From Flavobacterium sp. KACC 22763 (GTDB lineage: Bacteria; Bacteroidota; Bacteroidia; Flavobacteriales; Flavobacteriaceae): a stretch of DNA of 64,000 bases. The DNA lies in the NCBI RefSeq assembly GCF_028736155.1, contig NZ_CP117879.1, positions 1,240,001 through 1,304,000 of the forward strand, given 5' to 3'. Below are positions 35,985-45,011 of the stretch, piece by piece. The position numbers and the translations under genes are program-made. The notes under the pieces were generated by a model, which worked only from the letters and a program-made list of their open reading frames with translations, had not been told where the DNA came from and did no database searches. Position 1 is the stretch's first letter. Each line of letters begins with the position of its first letter.

Positions 35985-36881
35985 ATGGACTTCAGGCTAA
36001 AAGTTTTTTACACCGTTGCGCTCCGCCTTAATTTTACTAAAGCGGCAACAGAATTGTATATTACGCAGCCAGCAGTTTCCAAACATATCCAAGAACTAGA
36101 AGAAACGTATAAAACCAAACTTTTTGAACGAAACGGTTCTAAAATCGCTTTAACTCCCGCAGGAAAAATTCTTCTAAAATATACTAAAAGTATTTTTGAT
36201 ATTTACCGCGAAATAGATTTTGAAATGAGTTCGTTTAATGCAGAACGTCAAGGTTTGCTTAGGTTAGGAGCGAGCACAACTATTTCGCAATATATTATTT
36301 CTCCAGTTTTGGCTAGTTTTCATCAAAAACAAAAAGATATAAAAGTCAATTTACTGAATGGAAATACAGAACAAATTGAAAACGCCTTAATCAATAAAGA
36401 AATCGAAATTGGAATTGTAGAAGGGCATTCTAAAAATCAATCGATAAAATACATTCCGTTTTTAAAAGACGAATTGGTTTTGGTTTGCAATAGCAAAAAT
36501 CCTTTTGTCAAGAAAAACGAAATTTCGGTAAGCGATTTAAAATCAATGAAATTCATAACTCGAGAACGTGGATCTGGAACACTTGAAGTTATAGAATTTG
36601 CCTTGAAAAAAGCAGGTTTAAAATTTTCAGATCTACAAATTGAAATGCAGCTTGGAAGTACAGAAAGCATAAAATCATATTTATTAAACTCAGATTGTTT
36701 TGCTTTTATGTCTATTCATGCTGTGAGTAAGGAGTTGAAAAATAAAGAATTGATTGTTTTAGATGTAGAGAAGTTGTCTATAGAAAGATATTTTTACATA
36801 GCCACTTTGCAAGGAAAATCAGATTCGTTATCAGAACTATTTATTCAAAATTTAGCAAATCATTATAACTTGAAGTTATAG
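35985..36881 (+). CDS. LysR-type transcriptional regulator
   Basis: A 298-residue regulator. The N-terminal winged helix (about 1-60) reads VALRLNFTKAATELYITQPA, VSKHIQELEETYKTKLFERN, then the effector-binding domain with LLRLGASTTISQYIISPVL and ITRERGSGTLEVIEFALKK. The gene lies 75 bases before a YeiH-type transporter gene on the same strand. In enterobacteria a LysR regulator (YeiE) is likewise paired with yeiH, so control of the transporter is likely, though ligands are not evident. Confidence 0.9.
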   Translation: MDFRLKVFYTVALRLNFTKAATELYITQPAVSKHIQELEETYKTKLFERNGSKIALTPAGKILLKYTKSIFDIYREIDFEMSSFNAERQGLLRLGASTTISQYIISPVLASFHQKQKDIKVNLLNGNTEQIENALINKEIEIGIVEGHSKNQSIKYIPFLKDELVLVCNSKNPFVKKNEISVSDLKSMKFITRERGSGTLEVIEFALKKAGLKFSDLQIEMQLGSTESIKSYLLNSDCFAFMSIHAVSKELKNKELIVLDVEKLSIERYFYIATLQGKSDSLSELFIQNLANHYNLKL

Positions 36882-36956
36882 CCAATTGTAATTTACGATT
36901 GGCGTTTTCAATATAAACGGCGGAACTTTGCAATATAATATCAATACCCATTTATT

Positions 36957-37922
36957 TTGAAAACAAAAGAACAAACCACAGCACAATTATTTGAAATTAA
37001 TCAATCTTTACAGCAAGTACTTTTTCTGGCTGTAATTCTTTTATGTTTATTTTCGATCATTTCTCCGCCAATTGCGCTTTTATTAGGCGTTTTAATTGTG
37101 AATCTTTTCGGGAATCCATTTGTAGAATTCAATCATAAAGCTATTACATTTTTATTGCAGTTTTCGGTTGTTGGTTTAGGATTCGGAATGAACGCCAACA
37201 GCGCAGTTTCAGCAGGAAAAGAAGGATTTGTTTTAACTGTTTTTTCAATCTTTAGCACCTTGCTTTTCGGATTACTGTTAGGAAAGTGGCTTAAAACAGA
37301 AAGAAAAACGTCTCACTTAATTTCTTGTGGAACAGCGATCTGCGGTGGAAGTGCTATTGCGGCAATTTCGCCAGTAATCAAATCAAACGAAAATCAAACT
37401 TCAATTGCTCTCGGAGTTATTTTTATACTGAATTCTATAGCATTATTTGTTTTTCCATTCATCGGACATCAATTAGATTTGTCGCAAAAAGATTTTGGGT
37501 TATGGTGTGCCATTGCAATTCATGATACCAGCTCTGTAGTTGGTGCGGCAAATAAATATGGAGCAGAAGCATTGCAAGTTGCTACAACAGTAAAATTGGC
37601 GAGAGCTTTATGGATTATCCCAATTTCAATCTTGACCGCTTTTCTTTTTAAAAGCAAGAATTCAAAAATCAAAATTCCTTACTTTATAGGTTTGTTTGTT
37701 ATAGCAATGCTGGTGAATACTTATGTTCCGTCAACAGCCATTTTTACTGGTCATCTTGTTGGAATTGCAAAAATTGGTTTAACGGTAACTTTGTTCTTGA
37801 TTGGAGCAACTTTAAATTTTGCAACTTTAAAAACAGTAGGAGTAAAGCCTTTATTGCAAGGTGTTTTTCTTTGGATTTTTATAGCCGTTTTGGCTTTAGT
37901 ATCAATTCTTTATTTAGGCTAA
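36957..37922 (+). CDS. YeiH-family putative sulfate exporter
   Basis: A 321-residue integral membrane protein (UPF0324) with about nine to ten helices. Family signatures are VVGLGFGMNANSAVSAGKEG, LISCGTAICGGSAIAAISPV and IAIHDTSSVVGAANKYG with TVKLARALWIIP. The start is a TTG at 36957: the frame has a TAA at 36936-36938 and no ATG or GTG between. The family is annotated as putative sulfate or related anion exporter; transport is inferred. Its LysR neighbour probably regulates it. Confidence 0.9.
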   Translation: MKTKEQTTAQLFEINQSLQQVLFLAVILLCLFSIISPPIALLLGVLIVNLFGNPFVEFNHKAITFLLQFSVVGLGFGMNANSAVSAGKEGFVLTVFSIFSTLLFGLLLGKWLKTERKTSHLISCGTAICGGSAIAAISPVIKSNENQTSIALGVIFILNSIALFVFPFIGHQLDLSQKDFGLWCAIAIHDTSSVVGAANKYGAEALQVATTVKLARALWIIPISILTAFLFKSKNSKIKIPYFIGLFVIAMLVNTYVPSTAIFTGHLVGIAKIGLTVTLFLIGATLNFATLKTVGVKPLLQGVFLWIFIAVLALVSILYLG

Positions 37923-37930
37923 TATTTTTA

Positions 37931-38044
37931 ACCGCAAAGAGCGCAAAGAATTACGCAAAGAGCACAAAGTTTTTTGTGCAAAGCTTTGCGAACTTTGCGT
38001 TTTATTCAAAATTTTATGCAAATAAACTTTGCGCTCTTTGCGGT
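37931..38044. repeat. CGCAAAGAGCGCAAAG palindromic repeat
   Basis: A perfect 18-base inverted repeat (37931-37948 with 38027-38044) enclosing further CTTTGCG units, between the convergent yeiH-like gene and the secreted-protein gene. It could double as an RNA hairpin but lacks a T-run. Confidence 0.85.
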
Positions 38045-38073
38045 AAAACTATACTCAACGTTTTTTAACTATA

Positions 38074-39024
38074 TTACTTTACATTGGAGAATTTTACAAT
38101 TGGTTTATCAATCATTTTGTAAAATTTTCCTTTGAAAGCAAAACGTCTTTCAATCTCAAAATTAAATGATTTTTTAGTTTTTGCCATTGCAGCAATTTCT
38201 TCAGGAACATTGGTTTCAAACTCATCTTGAGCTTTTAATGCTTTATTGAAAGATCCCTTTGTTTTGATGATAATATCTCTAAAATGCTTTTTTGTATTAT
38301 CATTTACAACGGTGTAAGTTCCAGACCATTCTATGCTTTGAACGTTGGTAAGCTGATAATCGTTCACTTCCATTATAGGCTGATATTTTCCATCAAAACC
38401 AGCGACCAGATACAGCCATCCTTCAAAAGGGCCGCCTGCGCCGCCATTAACATGCAATAATGTAAAAGCAAACTGATCTTCCCCAATCTCAACCAATTTT
38501 GGAGTTGGACATTGTGCAAAAGAGCCAAAAGCAGCAACAGCAGGCTGAAAAGATCTCATGTCCCAAGAATTGCCATTTTTTGCAAATTTTGCCAAACCAA
38601 GCAATCCTCCAGAAAAACGTCCTGTCTGAAGTCCGTCTTCATCATGGACAGAATGATTAAAAGCCAATATTTTAAATTGATTGCCTTTTGAATTTGAATA
38701 GTCAATATTGGCTAAAAGTCTCGTTGCAACACCTTCTGTGTATGGAAATAACTGATCGCCTTCAACACCGTTTACATCAGTAAAAGGAGAAGGCGTACAT
38801 GTTTTACAGATCCAGCTAATGAAGCCGCTTCCGTCGCGTTTGCCATATTCTGTGCCAGGAAAAAGCGCCCACATTACCTTTTTTGCTTTAAAAGGTTCGG
38901 CTATTTTTAAAGTTCTTTTTTGATTTAAAATTGTGTCGTTTACTTTGCCTGGGTTTAATTCAATTTCTTGAGCAAAGCAAATGCTAGATAAAAAACAAGC
39001 AGCAATAAGAAAAGTATGGCGCAT
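38074..39024 (-). CDS. Secreted hypothetical protein
   Basis: A 316-residue protein with a signal peptide (about residues 1-18, cleavage after CFA in SICFAQEIEL). The mature part is rich in Gly and aromatic residues and contains WICKTCTPSPF, a possible redox or structural Cys pair, and EGWLYLVAGFDGKYQPIMEV. I do not recognise a family. It has a candidate promoter on the minus strand at 39053-39046. Probably periplasmic or secreted. Confidence 0.72.
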   Translation of the reverse strand: MRHTFLIAACFLSSICFAQEIELNPGKVNDTILNQKRTLKIAEPFKAKKVMWALFPGTEYGKRDGSGFISWICKTCTPSPFTDVNGVEGDQLFPYTEGVATRLLANIDYSNSKGNQFKILAFNHSVHDEDGLQTGRFSGGLLGLAKFAKNGNSWDMRSFQPAVAAFGSFAQCPTPKLVEIGEDQFAFTLLHVNGGAGGPFEGWLYLVAGFDGKYQPIMEVNDYQLTNVQSIEWSGTYTVVNDNTKKHFRDIIIKTKGSFNKALKAQDEFETNVPEEIAAMAKTKKSFNFEIERRFAFKGKFYKMIDKPIVKFSNVK

Positions 39025-39045
39025 AGGTAAGATTTAATACTGAAA

Positions 39046-39053
39046 CAAACTTA
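39046..39053 (-). promoter_or_regulatory. Candidate -7 element for the secreted-protein gene
   Basis: Minus-strand TAAGTTTG, an exact TAnnTTTG match 22 bases before the start; no TTG at proper spacing. Confidence 0.4.
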
Positions 39054-39145
39054 CAAAGAAAAATATTGTTAATATGAACTTATAGTGCTTTTAGAGCGAA
39101 AAATCTCAAATATCTAAATTTAGTAAATCTTAATTACAGTATTTT

Positions 39146-39175
39146 TTGCGTATTCTTTAATTAAAGCTAAATTTG
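39146..39175 (+). promoter_or_regulatory. Promoter of the S1/P1-like gene (TTG-N19-TAAATTTG)
   Basis: TTG at 39146-39148, a 19-base spacer and TAAATTTG at 39168-39175: a full Bacteroidetes primary promoter 22 bases before the ATG. Confidence 0.7.
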
Positions 39176-39197
39176 CTCCCTCTAATAAAAAAAACAA

Positions 39198-40196
39198 ATG
39201 AAGAAAATCCAAATGAGACCAAAACTAATCGCTTTCGGAGCTTTAGTTATTGGGTTTATTATGTTGTCATGGGGAAATGTAGGCCATGAGCGTATTAACA
39301 AAGCTGCTGTAATGGCTTTACCAAAACAATTACAGATCTTTTTTTACAATCACATTGATTTTATTACACAAGAAGCTTCGGTTCCAGATATCCGTAAGTA
39401 TGCTTTAAATTATAAAGAAGAAGGTCAAAGACATTATTTTGACATGGAAAACTTCGGCCCTGCTGACACTTATCCACAGACATTAGAAGAAGCAAAACAA
39501 AAATATGATGCTAAATTTTTAAGCGATAATGGAATTTTGCCTTGGTATATTGAAGATATGATGACAAAGTTGACTAAAGCTTTTAAAGAAAAAAATAGAG
39601 CAGAAATCTTATTTCTTGCAGCAGATTTAGGCCATTATGTTGGTGATGCTCACATGCCTTTACATACTTCAAAAAATCACGACGGACAATTGACTGACCA
39701 AAAAGGAATTCATTCTCTTTGGGAAAGCAGATTGCCAGAATTATTCGTTAAGAACTACAAATTAAATGTTCCTGAAGCACAGTATTATGCTAATGTTCAC
39801 AAGGCAATCTGGGATATGATTAATAACACTCATACCTTAGCGCAACCTTTATTGGATATTGATAAAAAACTGAGAGTAGAAACTCCAGAGAATAAAGTTT
39901 TTGAAATGGACGCAGAAGGTAAAATCGCAAAAACGAAATACAATACTTCTAAATTCTCTGATGAATATGCTAAAAAATTACACGAACAATTGAACGGAAT
40001 GGTTGAAAGCCAAATGAGAAAAGCAATTGCGGCAACGGCAAGTTTTTGGTATACTGCTTGGGTAAATGCAGGTAAACCTGATCTAAGCGATTTAGATTCA
40101 CCAGCTGTTACACAAAGAAATTATCAATTTTTGCAGGATGATTTAAAATTATACCAAAAAGGAGATTTATTTGGAATGAAGAATCAAAATGACTAA
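39198..40196 (+). CDS. S1/P1-like nuclease / zinc-dependent phospholipase C family protein
   Basis: A 332-residue secreted protein with an N-terminal hydrophobic segment and mature start WGNVGHERINKAAVMALP. S1/P1 enzymes coordinate a zinc cluster through the N-terminal Trp and several His/Asp; here WGNVGH, LGHYVGDAHMPLHTSKNHDG and HSLWESRLPE match. These cleave single-stranded nucleic acids, while the homologous phospholipase C family splits lipids; I cannot separate the two. It ends at a terminator facing the LTA-synthase-like gene. Confidence 0.82.
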   Translation: MKKIQMRPKLIAFGALVIGFIMLSWGNVGHERINKAAVMALPKQLQIFFYNHIDFITQEASVPDIRKYALNYKEEGQRHYFDMENFGPADTYPQTLEEAKQKYDAKFLSDNGILPWYIEDMMTKLTKAFKEKNRAEILFLAADLGHYVGDAHMPLHTSKNHDGQLTDQKGIHSLWESRLPELFVKNYKLNVPEAQYYANVHKAIWDMINNTHTLAQPLLDIDKKLRVETPENKVFEMDAEGKIAKTKYNTSKFSDEYAKKLHEQLNGMVESQMRKAIAATASFWYTAWVNAGKPDLSDLDSPAVTQRNYQFLQDDLKLYQKGDLFGMKNQND

Positions 40197-40251
40197 TGTT
40201 CTGTTTCAAGTTTTATGGTTTTATGTTTCAAATTGAGCAGCGGCCTAAAAG

Positions 40252-40290
40252 AAAAAGCCTCAAATCTTAAAGAATTTGAGGCTTTTTTTT
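40252..40290. terminator. Terminator between convergent genes
   Basis: A perfect 14-bp stem (40252-40265 with 40274-40287), 8-base loop and T-run on the plus strand, A-run on the other: bidirectional. Confidence 0.9.
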
Positions 40291-40299
40291 GTTCTTTAG

Positions 40300-42435
40300 T
40301 TAACGAACGTTTGCGTATAACTTTTTATTCTTATTCGTTAAATCTTTAAACTGATATTCTTTCTCTTTCAAGACGTAAGATGCTGATTGATAATAAGAGA
40401 TAGTTTCATCTAGTAAATTCTTGTTTTCAGTTTTAAGCGGAATCTCATCGTAATGAATTTGAAATTCAGGAGAAATTCCAGCTTTCTCATTAAGTTTTAA
40501 TTGAAACTGCTTTATCTGTTGTTTTGGAGACAAAATCGTCAAAACATTGTCTTTTATTAAACCCAGATCCTGATAAGTTGCTATAAAAGCTCTTGGCTGA
40601 TAACTTGGTTTGAATACGTCTTGTCCAAAAAATTTGCTTTCGTAGTCAAAATTAAGAAGTCCGAATAATGTTGGCATAATATCAATCTGCGACATTAGTT
40701 TGTTGAATTTTTCTGGCTTCATGTCTGGCGAATATATTAAAGCAGGAATTCTGTATTTGTCTAACGGAAGTTCTGTTTTTCCAGCACTCGAAGCACAATG
40801 ATCAGCTATAATTACAAAAACTGTATTTTTAAACCAAGGCTGTTTTGAGGCTTGATTAAAGAATTGTTTAAGTGCATAATCTGTATATTTCACACCTCCA
40901 TCGCGAGATTTAATATTTCCAGGAATATCAATTTTGTTATTAGGGTAAGTAAAAGGTCTGTGATTACTTACGGTCATAATATGATTGAAAAAAGGTTTGT
41001 TTTGTTTGGCTTCAGCATTCATAACTTTGATTGCTTTGTTGTACATGTCTTCATCGCAAACTCCCCAAACATTAGAAAAAGTGACTTCGTTTTCAGCAAA
41101 ACTCGATTTGTCCATAATCTGATAACCGTTTCCTGTATAAAAGTCCTGCATGTTATCAAAAAAAGCATCGCCACCGTACATAAATTTAACATTGTAGCCC
41201 TTTTTAAGGAAAACTGATCCAGTTGAGAATTTATTCTTATTGTCTTCTCTTTTTACAACACTTTCACCAGCAGTTGGAGGCAAACATAAAGTAACAGCTT
41301 CAAGTCCACGAACTGTACGATTTCCTGCGGCGTAAATATTTGTAAAGAGTAAACTTTTTTGTGCAAGACTGTCTAAAAATGGCGTAATGTTTTGTTCGTT
41401 TCCATATACTTTCATGAAATCAGCACTTAAGCTTTCAATCGTAATTAATACCACATTTTTATGCTGTTCTAGAGAATCTTCTTTTATTTCTCGTAATGTG
41501 TTTTTTCCAGATATAGAAGGGAAATCTTTCTTTAACAGAGCAAATGCTTCTTCGTTTGGAATTGTTTTATAAAATTTAAAATAATCCAATTTGTTATTCT
41601 GGAAAGCTAGATAGAATTTATAGATTCCGTTAGATTGTAACTCATTAACAAAGACGTTTTTAGAGTTTTCTGTTTTGGCTAATCCTGGTACAGCTACTAA
41701 AGACACAAAAAATAGTACTGCATAAAGAGCTGTAATTTTTATTTTCTCACTAAAACTTGGAATTTCATCAATATAATTTCTTGATTTCTTGATAATAAAA
41801 TAAGTGATGATTGCTGTAATGATGAATAAAGCTGAAAATATCGGAATTACTGGATAGGACTGCATAATGTTTCCGATAACTTCATTGGTGTAAATCAAGT
41901 AATTGACAGCTATGAAGTTGTATTTTACACCAAACTCATTCCAGAAGAAAAATTCACTTAATGCATTCTGAAGAATAACAAAAACGTATAAAAAGATCAC
42001 AAATGCAAAAAGCCAAAACCTGATTTTATCTCTATGTTTTGGAAGAAAAAGAAAAAGTGCAAACAAAAGTGTTTTTAACGAAACAAAAATCAAAACGATT
42101 TTGGGTAAAGCACCGCCATATTCATCAAAAATGCTTTTCCCTGAGGCGATATAAAGTAAAAGCGCCATAAAACCTGCTAGTATAATATACCCGTAAGGCT
42201 TGTTGTATTTTGAATTGGAAATAAAAATAAGGTAAAGCCACAAAAAGCCCGAAGCTAGTACAAATACAAAAGAGTCTGATAGTAAACCAAATGAAAATAT
42301 TTTTAGGCTCTCTGCAAATGTAAATGAACTTTGGGTAATAGGATGAAATAGCAATACTATTCTAAGCGTAAAACTCACTATAAAGTACAGTAAAGCAAGG
42401 TTGTAAAAAGGAGAAAGTTTTTTGTAAAAATTCAT
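40300..42435 (-). CDS. LTA synthase-like sulfatase family membrane protein
   Basis: A 711-residue protein of the alkaline-phosphatase superfamily. About six to seven membrane helices fill residues 12-250. The extracytoplasmic catalytic domain starts VVLITIESLSADFMKVYG (Glu334) and contains GNRTVRGLEA (Thr374, the nucleophile position), FVIIADHCAS and PALIYSPD. In Gram-positives this is LtaS; in Gram-negatives such proteins likely transfer phosphoglycerol or similar groups to glycans or lipids. It is divergent from a response-regulator gene; they share a 199-base region with putative operator repeats. Confidence 0.88.
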   Translation of the reverse strand: MNFYKKLSPFYNLALLYFIVSFTLRIVLLFHPITQSSFTFAESLKIFSFGLLSDSFVFVLASGFLWLYLIFISNSKYNKPYGYIILAGFMALLLYIASGKSIFDEYGGALPKIVLIFVSLKTLLFALFLFLPKHRDKIRFWLFAFVIFLYVFVILQNALSEFFFWNEFGVKYNFIAVNYLIYTNEVIGNIMQSYPVIPIFSALFIITAIITYFIIKKSRNYIDEIPSFSEKIKITALYAVLFFVSLVAVPGLAKTENSKNVFVNELQSNGIYKFYLAFQNNKLDYFKFYKTIPNEEAFALLKKDFPSISGKNTLREIKEDSLEQHKNVVLITIESLSADFMKVYGNEQNITPFLDSLAQKSLLFTNIYAAGNRTVRGLEAVTLCLPPTAGESVVKREDNKNKFSTGSVFLKKGYNVKFMYGGDAFFDNMQDFYTGNGYQIMDKSSFAENEVTFSNVWGVCDEDMYNKAIKVMNAEAKQNKPFFNHIMTVSNHRPFTYPNNKIDIPGNIKSRDGGVKYTDYALKQFFNQASKQPWFKNTVFVIIADHCASSAGKTELPLDKYRIPALIYSPDMKPEKFNKLMSQIDIMPTLFGLLNFDYESKFFGQDVFKPSYQPRAFIATYQDLGLIKDNVLTILSPKQQIKQFQLKLNEKAGISPEFQIHYDEIPLKTENKNLLDETISYYQSASYVLKEKEYQFKDLTNKNKKLYANVR

Positions 42436-42491
42436 CGGACTTATTTTTTTACAAAATTAATTTCGAATGATTAATGCCAGATTAAGTTCGA

Positions 42492-42529
42492 CTTTTACCT
42501 TACTTAACATTAACTTAAAGTTTGCTTAA
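42492..42529. promoter_or_regulatory. Three CTTAA direct repeats at 11-base spacing: candidate response-regulator site
   Basis: CTTAA begins at 42503, 42514 and 42525, exactly one helical turn apart; a weaker CTTTT at 42492 keeps the register. They lie about 105 bases upstream of the OmpR-type regulator gene and 70 upstream of the divergent LTA-synthase-like gene. OmpR-family dimers bind such tandem half-sites. Confidence 0.6.
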
Positions 42530-42586
42530 GACACTGGTTTTCTTTATTTATTGATGGGTTGGATTCTTTCTGAGAGCTAAATTATC

Positions 42587-42594
42587 TATCTTTG
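42587..42594 (+). promoter_or_regulatory. Candidate -7 element for the response-regulator gene
   Basis: TATCTTTG, exact TAnnTTTG, 40 bases before the ATG; TTG at 42559-42561 gives a slightly long 25-base spacer. Confidence 0.5.
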
Positions 42595-42634
42595 AATGGC
42601 AAAAATGAAATTCAAATTTAATCAGATACGATAA

Positions 42635-43297
42635 ATGCATATTTTAATAGTTGAAGACGAAGTAGGAATTGTTCAATTTCTAAAACAAGGGTTGCAAGAA
42701 GAGGGATATCAAATAACTACTGCTGCTGATGGTTCTAAAGGGTTTGAACTCGTTCAGGAACAAAAATTTGACTTAATTCTTTTAGATTGGATGTTGCCAA
42801 AGATTAATGGTCTTGATTTGTGCAAAGCTATTAGAGTTAAAGATCAAGAGACTCCAATCATTTTTTTGACGGCAAAAGACACGGTTCAAGAAACTATTGA
42901 AGGTCTGAAAGCCGGTGCAAACGATTATATTAAAAAACCTTTCAGTTTTGAGGAATTGGTGGAGCGAATTAAAGTTCATTTTAGAAATAAAAAACAAACT
43001 GAGACTCTAACACTGGGAAACATTACAATGGACTTATCTAGACATATTGTATTGAAAGGAGACGAAGAAATTTCGTTAACCCAGCGAGAGTTTGAGCTAT
43101 TAGCATACCTAATTCAGCATAAAGGAAAAGTCTGCACTAGAAACCAGATTTTAAGAGACGTGTGGGAGATTAGTTTTGAGTATGATACTGGCGTTATAGA
43201 TGTCTTTATGAATGCAATTCGAAAAAAACTGAACCTTAAAATTGAAGAAGACTATATTAAAACCATCCGAGGCATTGGATATATTGCCAATGATTAG
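42635..43297 (+). CDS. OmpR-family response regulator
   Basis: A 220-residue two-domain regulator. The receiver has the acidic pocket Glu7/Asp8, phosphoacceptor Asp51 (LILLDWMLPK) and Lys101 (YIKKPFSF). The winged-helix domain (about 125-220) reads ISLTQREFELLAYLIQHKGK, CTRNQILRDVWEISFEYDTG and VDVFMNAIRKKL. It pairs with the histidine kinase three bases downstream. The repeated CTTAA motif upstream suggests autoregulation and control of the divergent gene, by inference. Confidence 0.96.
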   Translation: MHILIVEDEVGIVQFLKQGLQEEGYQITTAADGSKGFELVQEQKFDLILLDWMLPKINGLDLCKAIRVKDQETPIIFLTAKDTVQETIEGLKAGANDYIKKPFSFEELVERIKVHFRNKKQTETLTLGNITMDLSRHIVLKGDEEISLTQREFELLAYLIQHKGKVCTRNQILRDVWEISFEYDTGVIDVFMNAIRKKLNLKIEEDYIKTIRGIGYIAND

Positions 43298-43300
43298 CAA

Positions 43301-44701
43301 ATGACATCATTATCTTTTAAAAACAGAATAGCATTAAACTATATTGTAGGAACGGGACTGCTAGTTTTGGTGGTCTTTTCTGCCATTTATTTTATTGTAA
43401 AACTGACCGTTTATAATCACATTGATGAAAATTTGAACATAGAAGTTCAAGACCATTTTAAGGAACTAAGAATAGAAAAAGGTGTTGTAATCTTTATGGA
43501 TGCCGAAGAATGGGAGGAAAGAGAACATAATTCGGTTGACGTAAATCCAATTTTTGTTCAGTTTTTAAATTTGAACAAACAGATTATCGAAAAATCTCCC
43601 AATTTAAAAAATGAGAAACTTGTTTTTTATCAAAAAAAAGAGGATTTCCATCCTTTTGATACTCATCTATTAGGAAATAAAATTCGTCAAATTCAGGTTC
43701 CGCTCCATGTGCAGTCTAAAAAAGTTGGTTATTTGATTATTGCGATGTCGCTGTCAGATTCTTCAAAAGTTTTAGATAATCTTATGGATGCTTTATTGAT
43801 TACTTTTCCCATCATTTTGCTGATATTGTTTTTCTTGGCTAGATTTTATGCGGGTCGAAGCATTAAACCCATAAATAATATCATTCAGACTGCTAAGATT
43901 ATTACGAAAGACAATCTGAAAGCGCGTATTCCATTGCCAAAAACAAGAGATGAATTATTTACGCTTTCTAAAACCATTAATAATTTGTTGAACCGTATTG
44001 AAGATGCTATTGAACGTGAAAAACAATTTACTTCTGATGCTTCTCATGAGCTAAGAACACCTCTTACGGTTATTAAAGGAACACTTGAAGTGCTTATACG
44101 TAAACCTCGAGATAATAAGGAATACGAAGAGAAAATTAACTATTGTATTAATGAGGTTGATCACTTAAATTCTCTAGTGGATCAGTTACTTATGATGGCT
44201 CGTTTTGAGAACCAAAAACAGAATATTCTTAAAGAAAATGTCTACTTAAATGCTGTTGTTTTAGACGTTCTGAAGTTAAATACAGAGAAAATTAAATCAG
44301 GAGGAATAAATGTAGTTTTAGAAGCGTCAGAAGAATTTTGTATTTACTCAGATAATTATTTAACAGTAACAATTCTGCGAAATATAATTTCAAATGCGGT
44401 AAAATATTCAAAACCTGACAGTGAAGTTAGAATTTCATTATCGAGAGAAAATCAGAAAATTATCTGTAATATTTTGGATCATGGAATAGGAATTGCCAAA
44501 AAAGATCTTGAGTCAATTTTAAATCCTTTTTTCAGATCAGATTCGCTAAGTCATTCAGAAATTAAAGGAACTGGTCTTGGATTGTTTATTGTGAAAAGAA
44601 TGACAGATTTGCTTAAAATTAAGTTTAAAATTGAAAGTGAAATTGGGGTAGGCACTAAAGTACTATTGGTTTTTGATGAATATGATAATTCGTTAAAGTA
44701 A
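43301..44701 (+). CDS. Sensor histidine kinase
   Basis: A 466-residue membrane sensor. Two membrane helices (about 12-34 and 163-183) enclose a periplasmic sensor region of about 128 residues. A HAMP domain (about 184-237) follows. The H-box DASHELRTPLTVIKG places the phosphorylated His at 249. The ATP domain contains NIISNAVKYS (N box), DHGIGIAKKDLE and GTGLGLFIVKRM. It is translationally close to the response regulator. The signal is unknown; a cell-envelope signal is possible given the LTA-synthase-like neighbour. Confidence 0.96.
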   Translation: MTSLSFKNRIALNYIVGTGLLVLVVFSAIYFIVKLTVYNHIDENLNIEVQDHFKELRIEKGVVIFMDAEEWEEREHNSVDVNPIFVQFLNLNKQIIEKSPNLKNEKLVFYQKKEDFHPFDTHLLGNKIRQIQVPLHVQSKKVGYLIIAMSLSDSSKVLDNLMDALLITFPIILLILFFLARFYAGRSIKPINNIIQTAKIITKDNLKARIPLPKTRDELFTLSKTINNLLNRIEDAIEREKQFTSDASHELRTPLTVIKGTLEVLIRKPRDNKEYEEKINYCINEVDHLNSLVDQLLMMARFENQKQNILKENVYLNAVVLDVLKLNTEKIKSGGINVVLEASEEFCIYSDNYLTVTILRNIISNAVKYSKPDSEVRISLSRENQKIICNILDHGIGIAKKDLESILNPFFRSDSLSHSEIKGTGLGLFIVKRMTDLLKIKFKIESEIGVGTKVLLVFDEYDNSLK

Positions 44702-44774
44702 TTTTAAAATTATTAGTCATATTGCCGTCTGCAATGATTTTTAACAATAAACTATCGTTAAGTTAAAATAAAAA

Positions 44775-44806
44775 TTGCTTTTTAAATATTTTATCTAGTA
44801 TATTTG
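44775..44806 (+). promoter_or_regulatory. Promoter of the histidine operon (TTG-N21-TATATTTG)
   Basis: TTG at 44775-44777, a 21-base spacer and TATATTTG at 44799-44806. Transcription should start near 44812, about 30 bases before the leader peptide start. Confidence 0.8.
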
Positions 44807-44840
44807 CAACCGAATCAAAGAAGTAAAAACAAAACAAATC

Positions 44841-44900
44841 ATGATTTCAATTCAATTACATCATCATCATTTACATTATTGCTCTCAAGCGATGTGTTAA
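44841..44900 (+). CDS. hisL: His operon leader peptide
   Basis: A 19-codon frame encoding MISIQLHHHHLHYCSQAMC. Four consecutive CAT codons (44859-44870) and a fifth at 44874-44876 make it a histidine sensor: five His in 19 residues. It follows the his promoter and precedes a strong terminator hairpin and hisG. Its sequence is unrelated to the enterobacterial HisL in detail but the principle is the same. The symbol is by analogy. Confidence 0.88.
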   Translation: MISIQLHHHHLHYCSQAMC

Positions 44901-44960
44901 TGATATGCGTGTAAATCATCATATTTTAAAACCCGTTTGAGTACATCAAACGGGTTTTTT
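44884..44960 (+). terminator. Histidine operon transcription attenuator
   Basis: The terminator is a 13-bp perfect stem (44928-44940 with 44946-44958), a 5-base loop and a T-run. The alternative is CTCAAGCG (44884-44891) pairing with CGTTTGAG (44934-44941), 8 bp with one G-U, which would destroy the left arm. A ribosome waiting at the His codons leaves 44884-44891 free; one at the stop codon covers it. Confidence 0.85.
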
Positions 44961-45011
44961 AATTTAAGCTCTCTTTGTACTCAAACTATTAATCCAACAA
45001 ACAACTAAAAA

